A stretch of DNA of 64,000 nucleotides, taken from contig JARGSG010000214.1 of NCBI GenBank assembly GCA_030374805.1, positions 496,001-560,000 of the forward strand, given 5' to 3'. The DNA comes from Gracilaria gracilis (lineage: Eukaryota > Rhodophyta > Florideophyceae > Gracilariales > Gracilariaceae). Both the position numbers and the translations under genes were made by a program. Of this stretch, positions 1 through 9,436 are shown one piece after another; position 1 is the stretch's first letter, and every line of letters begins with the position of its first letter. The notes under the pieces were generated by a model that saw only the letters and a program-made list of their open reading frames with translations, did no database searches and was not told the DNA's origin.

Positions 1-252
1 TGCTCGAACAACTACGAATTTACAGCAGTTGGACTGGATGTGTATGGAGGCATGGGTGAGGCTGCAAAGGCTTTTCTTCGACGAGTGGCTCAAAAGGTCA
101 GCGCATTGCGTGGAACGGCTCCAAGCGCAGAATACCTCCACCTTTGCTTGGCTTTTGAGCGCGTTGTTCTTCAGTACACTGCGGCGGTCATTAATCACCG
201 CAGATTAGCACCGGCCCTGCTAGGGTCAAACGCTCTGCACACTGCTTTGTAG
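1..252 (+). pseudogene. 3' end of a reverse-transcriptase-like reading frame (retroelement tail)
   Basis: An open frame enters from the left window edge and ends at TAG 250-252, giving about 83 residues. The stretch with FTAVGLDVYGGMGEAAKAFL, followed by a leucine-rich helix and an AAVINHR ending, has the general pattern seen at the extreme C-terminus of non-LTR type reverse transcriptase ORFs in algae (hydrophobic-DVYGG-WG/MGEAA-FLRR, then LQ.-AAV). No catalytic part is in the window, so the family rests on this C-terminal pattern alone. It could also be the tail of another element-encoded protein. It lies 545 bp from the first host gene and does not overlap it. Confidence 0.35.
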
Positions 253-796
253 CTGTAGGGCCCTTTGCAACAAAAAATAAATTGCTTTCGTTCGTCTACA
301 TACATACTAACTGAAACAAAGCTCTACTGTAGGGTCTGGGTGATATCCTCTATCGAGATGAGAAGCATCTTTTTGCAAGGTCACCGTCACGGTCAGAGAT
401 TCTCTCAAGTTTGAGAAAATCTCTGTACCGCAGCAACTGTGAATGCGTTGCAATCACACGCGCCCACCGTTCTCTTGAGACAGTGTTGACCGGCACAACG
501 TCTTGTATTGAGAATGAACTGTTCAGTATCGGAAAAGGAAGTTTGTAGAGCTCAAATGAGACCGTTAAGCTGGACTACGAAACAGCGCTTGAAAAGATAC
601 TGAACAGCAAGACTAGACAGAGTGGGGGCGTTGAAACTGGGTTCTCGTTGGGTTAGCAGCGTGTAAATGGTTGTGAAAGAGCAAAGGGTATGTTGTGTCA
701 AAATCAGATGTTTATCAAGGTGCTCGGCGCACGCCCGTTTTGGTTGTTTGTGTGTAGTTAGAAACGTAGAACTGAAAGGCTATGGCTGCACATAAA
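253..796. other. intergenic, no gene seen
   Basis: No long reading frame on either strand. It holds the 3' flank of the retroelement tail and the 3' flank of the minus-strand SNARE gene. An imperfect TCTCAAG/CTTGAGA-type inverted repeat lies near 400-420; nothing else stands out. Confidence 0.6.
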
Positions 797-1507
797 TCAC
801 GCGGTGCGGCTTCTAGTGTGGAATATGCGCACATACAGCACAGCCAAGCAAGCGATGGCAATGATAGCCAGGATAACGTACACCATGATTCGGTTAGCCA
901 TGGCGCGCCGATGCATGGTGTTCAGAACGGAGTCACTCTGTTGCAGACCAGACGACATGTTTCCAAGATTGTGCCGCGCGCGACTGATGGTATTCCGCTG
1001 CGACTGCAAGTCCTCCAGAATGCTTGCGCCCACAAGCTCGGTCTCGGCGATATGGCGTCTGCTATCGTTGATCATCTCACTGCCCTTCTCGATGTGCGCG
1101 GTGTTGGACGTCATCTGAATGCGCACATCGGGCGCGCCCTGCCCAGGGCGCTGCAGCAGTTGGTCGCGGTCGGCAAGTTCGCGCCGTTGCGACATGTCGA
1201 TGCGCGCGGCGCGCATGGCCTTTCGCGCGTCGGAGAGCGCATTGCGGCTGTCGGTGACGTACGGGCGCAGCTTGTTGCGCGTGTCCAGCGGCTGCGATTG
1301 CGCTTCCAGCTCGAGCGTCTTGAGCAGATCGGCGGCATCGGCGATGAGTTGGTCGGCGTCGGTGAGCACTTGGGTGGCTTGCTGCGGGTCGCGCTGCGCG
1401 GAGGCTTGTATTGACTGGTTGGCCTTGGTGAGCGTGGCGTGGAATTCGCGGTGGTAGTCGGAGAAGGTGGACTCGAGGGGGGGGAGTGCGGGCTGCGCGA
1501 ACGACAT
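797..1507 (-). CDS. VTI1: Vti1-type Qb-SNARE
   Basis: A 236-residue tail-anchored SNARE that would act in Golgi, endosome and vacuole membrane fusion, supplying one Qb helix to four-helix SNARE bundles. Residues about 10-110 match the N-terminal three-helix (Habc) half of Vti1, starting with the F.DYHREFHATL pattern. Residues about 133-200 are the SNARE heptad region (SNTAHIEKGSEMI... ILEDLQSQRNTISRAR). A single hydrophobic segment at about 206-227 (VYVILAIIAIACLAVLYV) is the tail anchor, followed by a short basic tail. Length matches the family (about 220-240). The start ATG at 1507 gives a full Habc domain. It is divergent from COQ4, with under 300 bp between the two starts. No intron. The family assignment is firm; the exact orthologue name is inferred. 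Confidence 0.88.
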   Translation of the reverse strand: MSFAQPALPPLESTFSDYHREFHATLTKANQSIQASAQRDPQQATQVLTDADQLIADAADLLKTLELEAQSQPLDTRNKLRPYVTDSRNALSDARKAMRAARIDMSQRRELADRDQLLQRPGQGAPDVRIQMTSNTAHIEKGSEMINDSRRHIAETELVGASILEDLQSQRNTISRARHNLGNMSSGLQQSDSVLNTMHRRAMANRIMVYVILAIIAIACLAVLYVRIFHTRSRTA

Positions 1508-1790
1508 GTGGAGGGAAGGCAGCGACGACTGTGGCGAGAGGGCAAAGCGGAGCGGCGGAGTTGAAGGAGACGAGCAGTAAACGTTTAGGACGTTGCCTGT
1601 TGCTGGAGCAGGGAAGCGTCAAACTTGACACCGCAGCCGTTGGCTGTGTAGATAGATAGCCTCAAAAAAAAGGAATTGGAGCAAGGCGGGCCACACTGTG
1701 GGGGCCGCCACAGAGGCAGGAGTTGAAAGCGTCGGCAAGCTTGTTTGCAACAAACAAACCAGCGCACACGAGAACGCATTGTCGGACAAA
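1508..1790. promoter_or_regulatory. shared 5' region between VTI1 and COQ4
   Basis: These 283 bp separate two divergent start codons, so both promoters must lie here or inside the genes. It includes an A-rich tract near 1661-1678. No clear TATA box was recognised. The bidirectional role is inferred from layout only. Confidence 0.45.
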
Positions 1791-2480
1791 ATGGCGGAAG
1801 CTCTGTCGCCCGTGGGGCGCGCGCTTCTGACGGTGGGCTGCGCGGCAGTGACGTTCGCCAACCCGGCAAGGGCGGACACGCTCGCGTTGCTGGGCGATCT
1901 GACCAGCGGCATCGCCACGCCGCATCTACTGCGCCGCATCAGCAAGAGCGACGAAGGGCGTGAGATGCTTCGCACGCTCACACCGACGCGCTTCCCCGAG
2001 CGTGGAAGCGCGTCGCTGCGGCAGCTACATTCGCTGCCAGACGGGTCGCTGGGGCAGCAGTACGCGCAGTTCATGCAGCAGCGCGCGTTTGTGCCGGAGT
2101 CGAGAATGAAGGTGCGCTTCGTAGACGACGATCGACAGCGGTGGGTGATACAACGCTACCGAGATGTGCATGACTTGTGGCACGTGTTGACCGGTATGCC
2201 CACCACGCTGTTGGGCGAGACGGCGCAAAAGTACTTTGAGGCGACGCAGACGGGACTACCGGTGGCGCTTCTGTCGTGTGTGGCCGGCACCATTCGCGTG
2301 AGCGCGGACAAGAGACATACGTTGATGACGGAGCTGGTGCCGTGGGCGGTGAGATGCGCAACGAATGCAAACGACCTGCTGTGCATCCGATACGAAGATT
2401 ATCTGCATCGCGACGTTGAGCAATTGCGACGTTTATGGAACATCGAGCCAGCGCCGCGCCGTGACGCTGTCATTGCATGA
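1791..2480 (+). CDS. COQ4: COQ4 ubiquinone biosynthesis protein
   Basis: A 229-residue COQ4 family protein, a mitochondrial matrix-side scaffold of the coenzyme Q synthome that is now linked to the C1 decarboxylation/hydroxylation step. The family metal signature HDxxH-x11-E is present and intact: H127, D128, H131 (HDLWH) and E143. It sits inside the typical block RYRDVHDLWHVLTGMPTT, followed by LGETAQKYFEATQTGLP. The frame is open upstream to 1698, but the ATG at 1791 is the first in-frame ATG and fits the family length (about 220-260). Residues 1-30 (MAEALSPVGRALLTVG...) could serve as a weak mitochondrial leader. An AATAAA lies at 2525-2530, 45 nt after the stop. No intron. Confidence 0.9.
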   Translation: MAEALSPVGRALLTVGCAAVTFANPARADTLALLGDLTSGIATPHLLRRISKSDEGREMLRTLTPTRFPERGSASLRQLHSLPDGSLGQQYAQFMQQRAFVPESRMKVRFVDDDRQRWVIQRYRDVHDLWHVLTGMPTTLLGETAQKYFEATQTGLPVALLSCVAGTIRVSADKRHTLMTELVPWAVRCATNANDLLCIRYEDYLHRDVEQLRRLWNIEPAPRRDAVIA

Positions 2481-2857
2481 GACTCACTCATACGGCAGCG
2501 GCGCTATGATCAAGGCGCCTGATGAATAAAAGCGACGGCGAGCGTGGAACGACGGCGCGGCTCTCTCGAGTGGCGTCGATGCGCCGACGGGACGCTGCAA
2601 CTTTCAAATTCAAATATGTATCTAGCTGACGGCCGTCATCGCCTCTGCTGATTCAGCAGCTGTCGCTGCGCCGTGCGCCCGCGCAACCCGTTACGCACCG
2701 ACGTCGGTCGCTCAGCAGCCACAGCGCGCGCATCGCATCCGCGCCGCCTCGCCGCTTCGCCGCCTTTTCAGCGCCGCCGCCGCCGCCCGTCGTCTGCCCG
2801 TCGTCTGCCCGGAACCAACGCACGCGCGCCCGTCCTCCGTCGACAGCCGCGTTCCCA
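2481..2857. other. intergenic: COQ4 3' end and 5' region of the proline-rich gene
   Basis: It contains a canonical poly(A) signal AATAAA at 2525-2530 for COQ4, then GC-rich sequence that leads into the next gene. Several frames stay open here only because of high GC; none looks like protein. Confidence 0.5.
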
Positions 2858-3913
2858 ATGGCTCATCTGCGCCAGCCCCCTGCGTACTTTGCCGCAGTGC
2901 CAGCGTCGCTGCCGCTGTCGTCCCCACCATCGCCACCGCCATCGCTACCGCAACATGAGCTCCGCCCCCTCTGCGGCGCGTCCGAACTGGATGCGTGCGC
3001 CTCATCCGTATCGTCTCGCTCATTGTCTCCGCCACCACTCCGGCCGCCATCCCCTCCGCCACCGCCCCCACCCCCATCAATGCCGCCAGCGCCAGCACCA
3101 GCACCATTGCCAGCGTCAGCACCAGCACCATTGCCAGCGCCAGCACCATCGTCAGCGCCAGCACCATCGTCAGCGCCAGCACCAGCGCCAGCACCATCGC
3201 CAGCGCCAGCACTATCGCCAGCGCCATCGCGCTCGCCGCCAATTGTGACCAACCGCCTGCCGCCGCGCCTGCCGCCGCGCGCGCCACCGCGCGCGCCGCC
3301 GCCGCTGCGGCGCGCCGACTCGCCCACGCCGCTGGCGCACGGCGCGCGCTTCCGGCGCACCGCGCGCCTCTCGCAGCTGTGCGTGTGGCGCGACGGCGCG
3401 CTGGACGTGCGCGAGCTCAACTCGGCGCTGCGCGCCACCGACGGCCGCGAGCCGCCGCGTGCTGCGCCGTCGCAACATGCCACCTGCGCCGCGCCGCTGC
3501 AGCGCGTGGACGTGAACGCCTTCCACGAGCTGGGCTACGCGCACCCGTCGCAGCGCGCGCCGGATCGCACGCGCCCGTCCATGTACGCGTTGATGCAACG
3601 GCAGGATGCGGGCGCCGTGTCGATGAAGGGCGGCATGATCAGTCGCAAGAGTCTGTTCGGCTTGTCCAAGTCGGCGATGCGCAACGCGAGCTCGCAGTCG
3701 TCGCAGTCGTCGCAGACGTCGCAGTGGCCACAGTCGCCGCAGCCGCAGCAAGACAGGGCGCCGTTCCGCCGACGCGCCAGCGTGCACAAGTACATGCGCA
3801 TCGGCACTCCGTTTACCAAGTCCAATTGCTGGTCGGAATGCGAGCTGGACGACCTCATGCACGGGCTGGATGCCACGCAGGTGGTGGAGACCGCCCTACC
3901 GCAAGACGCCTAG
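2858..3913 (+). CDS. proline-rich low-complexity protein of unknown function
   Basis: A 351-residue frame. Residues about 10-160 are proline/serine/alanine low complexity (PPSPPP, APAP and APSSAP runs) encoded by a short tandem repeat. The C-terminal half, about 165-350, is ordinary protein sequence: RRTARLSQLCVWRDGALDVRE, then RPSMYALMQRQDAG..., a serine/glutamine stretch (SSQSSQSSQTSQWPQSP) and a conserved-looking end with FTKSNCWSECELDDLMHGL. Two other frames are open across the same GC-rich DNA, but only this one has an interpretable C-terminus and ends at a stop followed by less GC-rich DNA. Possibly a regulatory or cytoskeletal linker. No family recognised. Confidence 0.6.
   Translation: MAHLRQPPAYFAAVPASLPLSSPPSPPPSLPQHELRPLCGASELDACASSVSSRSLSPPPLRPPSPPPPPPPPSMPPAPAPAPLPASAPAPLPAPAPSSAPAPSSAPAPAPAPSPAPALSPAPSRSPPIVTNRLPPRLPPRAPPRAPPPLRRADSPTPLAHGARFRRTARLSQLCVWRDGALDVRELNSALRATDGREPPRAAPSQHATCAAPLQRVDVNAFHELGYAHPSQRAPDRTRPSMYALMQRQDAGAVSMKGGMISRKSLFGLSKSAMRNASSQSSQSSQTSQWPQSPQPQQDRAPFRRRASVHKYMRIGTPFTKSNCWSECELDDLMHGLDATQVVETALPQDA
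3075..3240 (+). repeat. short tandem repeat coding for Ala-Pro runs
   Basis: Degenerate tandem copies of a 6/18-bp unit of the form AGCGCCAGCACCATCGCC occur at least eight times inside the proline-rich gene. Length would be expected to vary between strains by slippage. Confidence 0.75.
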
Positions 3914-4305
3914 TCTTCTCTTCATGTAAACATACAACGCCGCCGCAACGAGAGAAGCGTGCGCCCCTTCCGGATGCGCGATGCCGCCGCCAGCGCGCCT
4001 TCCTCCCCCACCCGTCCGTCGGCGTAGTGGCGTCAGACGTGCGCGCTGCCGCCATTGTCGCTTGCGCCGTGCCAGCTGTGCGCCAGCCATTGGCGCGCCA
4101 CCGCGTCATATCTCACGCCACCGCGATACTAAACTCACACAACTTACGTCAACCGTGTCACCGCGTCCTTCCGCCTTGCCTTCCTCGTCGTCTCCTTCGC
4201 TGTCTCCTTCGCTTTCCCTTGCCTCCACGCACTCACCTCCGTCGCGCTCAGTGCTCACCGCCAATACGCGCACCACCAACCTTAGCCGCGCGCCCAACCG
4301 TCGCC
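3914..4305. other. intergenic between two plus-strand genes
   Basis: GC- and CT-rich sequence with pyrimidine tracts around 4170-4250 just upstream of the next ATG. No separate gene supported. Confidence 0.4.
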
Positions 4306-4983
4306 ATGGTCCCGCGCATCAGGCTCACCACCTCAGGTCTGCTCGCGCTTCCATCGCTGCTGCACTGCGACTCGCACCACCTCGTGCACTCCAACTTCGA
4401 CTCCGACTCCGCCCGCCACTCGTGCGCGCAGTACAACACACGTCGCCAGAGAGCCGAGCACGTACTCACTATAGCAAACGCCATTGAACCACAAGAGACC
4501 GCCACCGCCTTACGACTCGCCCGCTCCGGCATGCGCACCTCACCATTCCACCAAATCGAGCCCGAAGAGCGTAACTTTCTGCGACACACCATCAAGGAAG
4601 GCGTGGCTCGTGGCGTCGCCTGTGCGGCCGGCGGTGCTGCCGCATCGTACGCCATCCTCAAACTAGTGCTGCTCGTCATTCCGCTCGTTCCCAGTCGGCG
4701 CCTCACGCGTTTCGCCATGTCCGTTGTGTCCTTCGGCGCCGCTGTCGCCGAGTTGGCCGCCGTGCCAGACCTGGCTACCATCGAACTGCTGCTTATGAAC
4801 TGTCACCTTGGCGTGCGAGCCAGAACCTCCATTGAGCAGTATAATCCGCATTTGATGTTGTTGCGAACTTTGGATCGACACATGCTGCATGAGCCTCCCC
4901 AACCGTGCCCCGCATCAGACTATGAGCTACAACCGCCTTCGCCTTCGGAGTTTTTTGACGTCGACCAGCACGGTTTTGGGTGA
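4306..4983 (+). CDS. small predicted membrane protein, unknown
   Basis: A 225-residue frame from the ATG at 4306 (context GCCATGG) to TGA. The frame remains open far upstream, but that part is arginine/alanine shadow sequence from the neighbouring GC-rich gene. The centre has a glycine/alanine-rich helix (EGVARGVACAAGGAAASYAI), then a strongly hydrophobic stretch LKLVLLVIPLV, and a further apolar helix (FAMSVVSFGAAVAELAAV), suggesting two to three membrane segments. The C-terminus is acidic and proline-rich (SPSEFFDVDQHGFG). No family recognised. Convergent with RRP41. Confidence 0.5.
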   Translation: MVPRIRLTTSGLLALPSLLHCDSHHLVHSNFDSDSARHSCAQYNTRRQRAEHVLTIANAIEPQETATALRLARSGMRTSPFHQIEPEERNFLRHTIKEGVARGVACAAGGAAASYAILKLVLLVIPLVPSRRLTRFAMSVVSFGAAVAELAAVPDLATIELLLMNCHLGVRARTSIEQYNPHLMLLRTLDRHMLHEPPQPCPASDYELQPPSPSEFFDVDQHGFG

Positions 4984-5237
4984 CATTCATCAATGCGCAC
5001 ATGTCCTTTTCTTCTATCTCATTTCTCCTGTTCACAATACTGCCCCTCGTTTGCGTCTGTATCAATATCTGTCTCAACCATCCCTCGCGTCAAACTTCAT
5101 CTTCACTTCCAACGCACGTCCACTGCTTGTACTCTACTCCGCTCGCTGCCACAAAAGAAAAAGCCAAGCGAGAATCCACAAACTTTGAGCAGTATATGCC
5201 ACATCACATGCTAATTAATAACGCATGTCCCTCTTTA

Positions 5238-6017
5238 TCACAACGCAACCATACCGCGGGAGTCGAGCAGCCCAAGACTGTACTTCTTCACTTCGTACTC
5301 TAGCACTCCAAATATTTGCTTAGCACCGGCTGTGGCGTATTGCATGGCGGACTCAAAACTGATTGCGTCCGGCAACTTGCTTGTGAGCTGGCAGCTGCAT
5401 ATCTTTCCAGAATGCGGCGTTATGGCCAACGTGAGTTCCGGTCGATCCGACGCACTTTCGAGAGAATTAGGATCGGCCACAAATGTGTTCTCCACGTATC
5501 CAACGCTGCACGCCACCACAAAGTCTGACATCGCCACACCAGCATTGATAAGAGCCAGACAAGCGGCGTTGACTGCCGCAACCAGTGAACCTCCATCATT
5601 CTGCAGAACCTGAATGTAGATGTCGATCTGACATCGCGGATATTCAGCAAGCAAGATAACACCTTCGAACAAGCGCTGAACAACGAGCGCAGCAGCCGTA
5701 CTCTTCCGATCGCCCTTCCACGTACGTCTCCTCGCCGTGGAGGCAAACATGGCCTGCGAGAACTCGCACTTGACGATGGCCTTGTCGTGTTCAAAGTCGC
5801 GACCAGTCGGTTCTCGCGGCCCGTATACGGCCGCCAGCACGCGCGTGTTTCCCTGTTCGTAGTAGGCCGAGCCGTCTGCGCGGGAAAGTGCGCCGAGCAC
5901 GCAGCGAATTTTGCGAACTTCGTTGGGTAGTCGCCCGTCGATGCGCAGCCCGTCCAGCGAAATGTACTCGAGGCCGCCGGCGCCGCCTCCGCTGCCGCGC
6001 TTGACCAGGGGCGCCAT
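5238..6017 (-). CDS. RRP41: exosome core subunit Rrp41 (EXOSC4), RNase PH fold
   Basis: A 259-residue member of the RNase PH family that forms part of the six-membered ring of the RNA exosome, acting in 3'-5' RNA processing and decay in nucleus and cytoplasm. Residues about 17-45 carry the diagnostic opening EYISLDGLRIDGRLPNE followed by IRCVLGALSRADGSAY. Next come GNTRVLAAVYGP (about 55-66), YPRCQIDIYIQVLQNDGG (about 125-142) and the SVGYVE segment. Length and domain order match the family. A short glycine-rich leader (GSGGGAGG) precedes the domain. The start ATG at 6017 is the first in frame. Divergent from the cornichon gene. No intron. Confidence 0.92.
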   Translation of the reverse strand: MAPLVKRGSGGGAGGLEYISLDGLRIDGRLPNEVRKIRCVLGALSRADGSAYYEQGNTRVLAAVYGPREPTGRDFEHDKAIVKCEFSQAMFASTARRRTWKGDRKSTAAALVVQRLFEGVILLAEYPRCQIDIYIQVLQNDGGSLVAAVNAACLALINAGVAMSDFVVACSVGYVENTFVADPNSLESASDRPELTLAITPHSGKICSCQLTSKLPDAISFESAMQYATAGAKQIFGVLEYEVKKYSLGLLDSRGMVAL

Positions 6018-6655
6018 TAGCGTTTGTGCGCGCGGAACAAGCTCGGAGATGAGATGATCGGGCTTGCGTGGTGGAGTTGGTCGCGCGGGCGGCGGTGGAA
6101 GGAAGCGAAGTGCGGAGGGGGAAGCAGGTGGAGTGCGGAGGACGACGGCGATGTGGACAAGTCGACGGCGGTAGCGTTCCTAACCCTGGTGCGGAGGGCG
6201 CGATTCGTGGGGTGCTCGCGCGCGCCAAATAAATGCGGTGCGTGCGGCAATGGGTCCAACGGTACCGTTGGTACAGGTAGCGTCACGAGCCAATCGGCGC
6301 GCCAGGACGGCGCGGTGGCAATGGGCTGTTTGCCACGCCAAATCGGCCTGAGCTTCGTTTGTATGTTCTCCGCTTCTCCGGGTGCACATCGTCCGTGTTC
6401 GCTTCTTCATCCTCGCACCTGTACTTGACACGCTTTCCTGAGCGTCGCTACGCCCCGCGTTGCGCCACGCCCTTATTCGCAACGCATCTATCTTCGATTT
6501 CTAAACGTTTGTACCCCCTTCCGCTCCGCTTGAATCGTTGCTTCTGTGTTGCATCGCTGCATTGTCCCTCTCCGTGTGTGTAGTTCGAATCGTCGCTCTG
6601 GATCTACTTGCTACCGTTTGTTTGCGCCCTCCACGAAAGAAACAAGCAGTCATCG
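6018..6655. other. intergenic between RRP41 and cornichon (divergent)
   Basis: About 640 bp carrying both promoters by position. It has purine-rich stretches on one side (6080-6160) and CT-rich stretches before the cornichon ATG. A short TACCGTTGGTAC-like palindrome (about 6261-6272) is seen. No gene supported. Confidence 0.45.
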
Positions 6656-7069
6656 ATGGGCGTAATCACCGAGGTGTTCTTCTGGGCTACCGTGTTCCTG
6701 GGCACGGCCGCGCTTCTTTTTTGTTCTGTGTACGCGCTCATATTGTTTTCGGATCTAACAGTCGATCACATCAACCCTATCGAGCTATGTGAACTCATAA
6801 ACCGCCTCGTCATTCCCGAGTATATCGGCCACGTTCTCCTCACGCTGCTCATTCTATTTCGAGGCTACTTCATTCCAGCCGTTCTAAACGTGCCTCTCGT
6901 ACTGTTTCACGTGTGGCGTTACAAAGAGCGTCGCCATTTATTAGATAACACCTCCATCTTCAACGACGTTGACAAGGAGCGCAATATTAGTCAACTCAAA
7001 CTGGCTCATCATCTGCTCATGTTCTTCATATATCTGTACTTTTTCATCCTCGCGCTCGTTTCCGACTGA
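6656..7069 (+). CDS. CNIH: cornichon family ER cargo receptor
   Basis: A 137-residue cornichon (Erv14/CNIH) protein, a small ER-to-Golgi cargo adaptor that loads membrane cargo into COPII vesicles. Three hydrophobic segments lie at about 7-30 (FFWATVFLGTAALLFCSVYA), 53-80 and 110-133. The family core is present: DLTVDHINPIELCELINRLV, then PEYIGHVLLTLLIL, and LNVPLVLFHVWRY before the acidic loop with D.TSIFNDVD. The frame is open back to 6608, but MGVITEV at 6656 matches the usual family start. Length is normal. No intron. Confidence 0.92.
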   Translation: MGVITEVFFWATVFLGTAALLFCSVYALILFSDLTVDHINPIELCELINRLVIPEYIGHVLLTLLILFRGYFIPAVLNVPLVLFHVWRYKERRHLLDNTSIFNDVDKERNISQLKLAHHLLMFFIYLYFFILALVSD

Positions 7070-7114
7070 CACCTCTCATATCATTAGCACTCATTTTGCA
7101 CCATCCCTCATACC

Positions 7115-7561
7115 TTAAGCGTAGATAGCCGCAGCGAAGAATGCCGCTGCCAACACAGACACCAAAGCAAGCATACCTGCTGGCATAAACTTTTTCGTCT
7201 TAACTAAACGGATCGCAAAAACTGCAGCGAGTGCCACAGCGGTTCCAAGCGCAATAGGTACACTATCCTTCACGTAAGCTGCAGCCAGTACGATGCCGGC
7301 TACTACGCCCGAGATCACACTCGGCTTGGATCCGCTGCGAAGAAACGCTCCGATACCACCGCCCGCAATCACCACGCCGTACACGGCTATTGCGTTGCGC
7401 GCCACCTCGGGTGCGATCATTTGTGTCGCGACTTGAACCCTCCTCAACCGCGGCACGTGCATCTTTTGTACCGGTGCGAATCCGGTGCGACTGAGTGCCG
7501 CTTGGGTCTGAAAGCGTGAGGAAGACAGCGGCGTAGCGGCAATGAAAGCCGAGTGGTTCAT
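7115..7561 (-). CDS. FAX1: FAX1-like plastid fatty acid exporter (TMEM14 family)
   Basis: A 148-residue protein of the TMEM14/Fatty Acid Export family. Residues 1-50 are rich in Ser/Ala/Arg and lack acidic residues (MNHSAFIAATPLSSSRFQTQ), consistent with a plastid transit peptide. The mature part has four short hydrophobic helices. It starts with YGVVIAGGGIGAFLRSGSKP, the family hallmark (Y-x3-GG-G-G-x5-S-PS), and ends in TKKFMPAGMLALVSVLAAAF, the second hallmark. In plants FAX1 sits in the plastid inner envelope and exports free fatty acids. Function here is inferred from family plus leader. It is convergent with cornichon, with only 45 bp between stops. Confidence 0.85.
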   Translation of the reverse strand: MNHSAFIAATPLSSSRFQTQAALSRTGFAPVQKMHVPRLRRVQVATQMIAPEVARNAIAVYGVVIAGGGIGAFLRSGSKPSVISGVVAGIVLAAAYVKDSVPIALGTAVALAAVFAIRLVKTKKFMPAGMLALVSVLAAAFFAAAIYA

Positions 7562-8006
7562 AATGCGACAGTCTCAAGGCAGAACAAGTGCGGGTGAGAA
7601 AAAGCCTTTATTCGGCGCGGTCGCAGGTCTGCAGTGCTGACCGCCACGGGCACAGAGTTGCGACGAGTATGATCGTACAGTGGTTAGATAGTGAGAAAGT
7701 ATGGGCGGGATCGTGCAGCTGTTTGAATGCGCTTGGCGTGGAGAAGCAACTTACGGGTTCAAGATAACTTTACACGACGTGGCTGGCGATGAAGGCGGAT
7801 GCGATTCCCGGACGAGGTCAACAGCGAGATATTGTTTCTACAGATCTCTATCATACGTGGACCATCCTCGGAATGCGTTGTGTTGATTCACGTGGTGAGC
7901 TGTCTATTAATTTAATATCACTGTACATCGACGTGTTCAAGTTACAACCTCCTCCTCCGTCTTCTTCTTGCTTGTGTGATACAAACACAGAGTTAACCTT
8001 TATATT
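7562..8006. other. intergenic, no gene seen
   Basis: It holds the 5' flank of the FAX1-like gene and the 3' flank of the monooxygenase gene. Nothing else recognised. Confidence 0.5.
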
Positions 8007-9436
8007 TCATGAAACACGAGGAATAGCAGCTTGAACAAGAGTTCGTCCTGGAACTCCCGCAATGCCAAGAACCCGGAAAAAGTTGTTCCGCACTCTTGTC
8101 TGAATGTTTCCATCCTGAATTTCAAGAAACGAAACGAGGCGGCTTGTCTGTAGGATGGCTTGGACTGGCACGCGCCTTATACTCTCGTAGCTCTTCAGTG
8201 CCTCTGAAATGGACCCGTATTGCGCATCGATTCCGGAGATCGCAAGAGCTAAACAATATGCATCTTGAACCGCTTGGTTGGCTCCTTGTCCGAGATACGG
8301 TGGCATGGCATGTGCTGTGTAATTTGAGTAGGAGGGGCAAGTCGATGCAAACAGAAGGAGTCAGCTTATCGCCGAACGAAATCGGTTGTCATGGTTCTTT
8401 TTAGCTTACCTGAGTCACCGACGAGACAGCAAGAACCTCGATACCATGATGACGGAACAGGTTGACGATAGACAGGTGTCTCGATAAGACGATCACTACG
8501 CTCCAAGATATCGATGACGGATTTGGGCATGTATGCCCTTTGGAGCCTTGCGAGGAAATCATCTCTCAAGGACCCGTCTTGCTCATATTTTTCATTCTCT
8601 CTGGCACCCCGCTGCTCCCGAAACGAACACGCCATCATCTCATATGGTTGGTTTTGTGAGCCCGCGGCATAGCGCACCACGTAGGCACCGTCTCCAAACC
8701 ATTGCTCCAAGTGACCAGGTGGGAGCGTGGAAGCACTGGCAACGGCCCATTGAATGCGGATGCCGCCGTATATTGGTTGCGTCGGTTCCATGCTGACGTG
8801 GGTTCGCACGCTTGACCTGACGCCATCGGCGCCGATAACGAGGTCAAATGGGGCGGAGAGAGTACCGTCCTGGAAGACAAAGTGCGTTTTGCTGCCTTGC
8901 TGGTGAACACCCGTTACGCGGTTTGATTCCCCTCTATGGAACGTGACTCGGTGTTCTATTTGTTTGGTGAGTACAGATTGCAAGTCCTCTCTCATCACCG
9001 CCATGAACGAATGGCGCCCATTTATTGACAGTTCCTTGGTGGCTTGCGGCAAAGTTCTGACGAGCTGGTCAACGTCGACATCAAACAGAGTGGTACCCGT
9101 GACTTCTCTCGCTATCACTCTATCAATGGATGCACCAATGTCGTGCATAGGAATGTCGAACACGTTGCCGAGGATGGCGGCCGCGCCATTGAGATTTAGA
9201 GCTGCTCCCTGACCGATGTCCACATCTAGACGGGGCTCAAATATGTGGATGTGCTCCACTCCGGTGGCAGGTGTGCGTTGCAAGGCCAGCGCTGTTGCGA
9301 GGCCGGCAATGCCTGCTCCTGCAATGCCGACGCGACGCGGCTTTGCGGAAGCGGTGCACAGAGGCCTTTTGCGACGGCGTGAGCGTAGTGCTCTCTGCAC
9401 GTTAGGGAACGGCGCTGTGTGTTGGACGAATGCCAT
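8007..9436 (-). CDS. FAD-dependent monooxygenase, zeaxanthin-epoxidase/aromatic-hydroxylase type, two exons
   Basis: A spliced gene: exon 1 is 9436-8410 and exon 2 is 8314-8007, giving 444 residues. The join restores the GD motif (GDSAHAMPPYLGQGANQ), which is strong support for the intron. Class A flavin monooxygenase motifs are in order: dinucleotide-binding GAGIAG (residues 40-45), R149 region (AVMREDLQSVL), the DG motif DLVIGADGVRSSV (198-210), and the GD motif (about 337-353). Residues 1-33 are basic and rich in Ser/Arg/Ala, suggesting a plastid or mitochondrial leader. Substrate cannot be read from sequence; relatives include zeaxanthin epoxidase, salicylate hydroxylase and UbiH types. 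The start ATG at 9436 precedes the leader. Confidence 0.87.
8315..8409 (-). other. 95-nt GT-AG spliceosomal intron
   Basis: Minus-strand donor GTAAGC at 8409 downward and acceptor TTACACAG ending at 8315. The intron has an in-frame stop soon after the donor and a pyrimidine-rich stretch before the acceptor. Removing it fuses GDS to AHAMPPY in frame. It is the only clear intron in the first 11 kb. Confidence 0.9.

Noticed and set aside
782-1414. 210-residue plus-strand frame over the SNARE gene
   Set aside because: Shadow of VTI1; low-information Arg/Ala/His sequence opposite a clearly recognisable protein.
3075-3240. CRISPR-like spaced repeats
   Set aside because: The units are contiguous, degenerate and in frame with a coding sequence; no unique spacers.
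2673-4305. Long open frames in two other plus-strand phases and on the minus strand across the proline-rich region
   Set aside because: They exist because the DNA is very GC-rich and repetitive. Their translations are Arg/Ala/His biased and carry no interpretable C-terminus, unlike the frame at 2858-3913.
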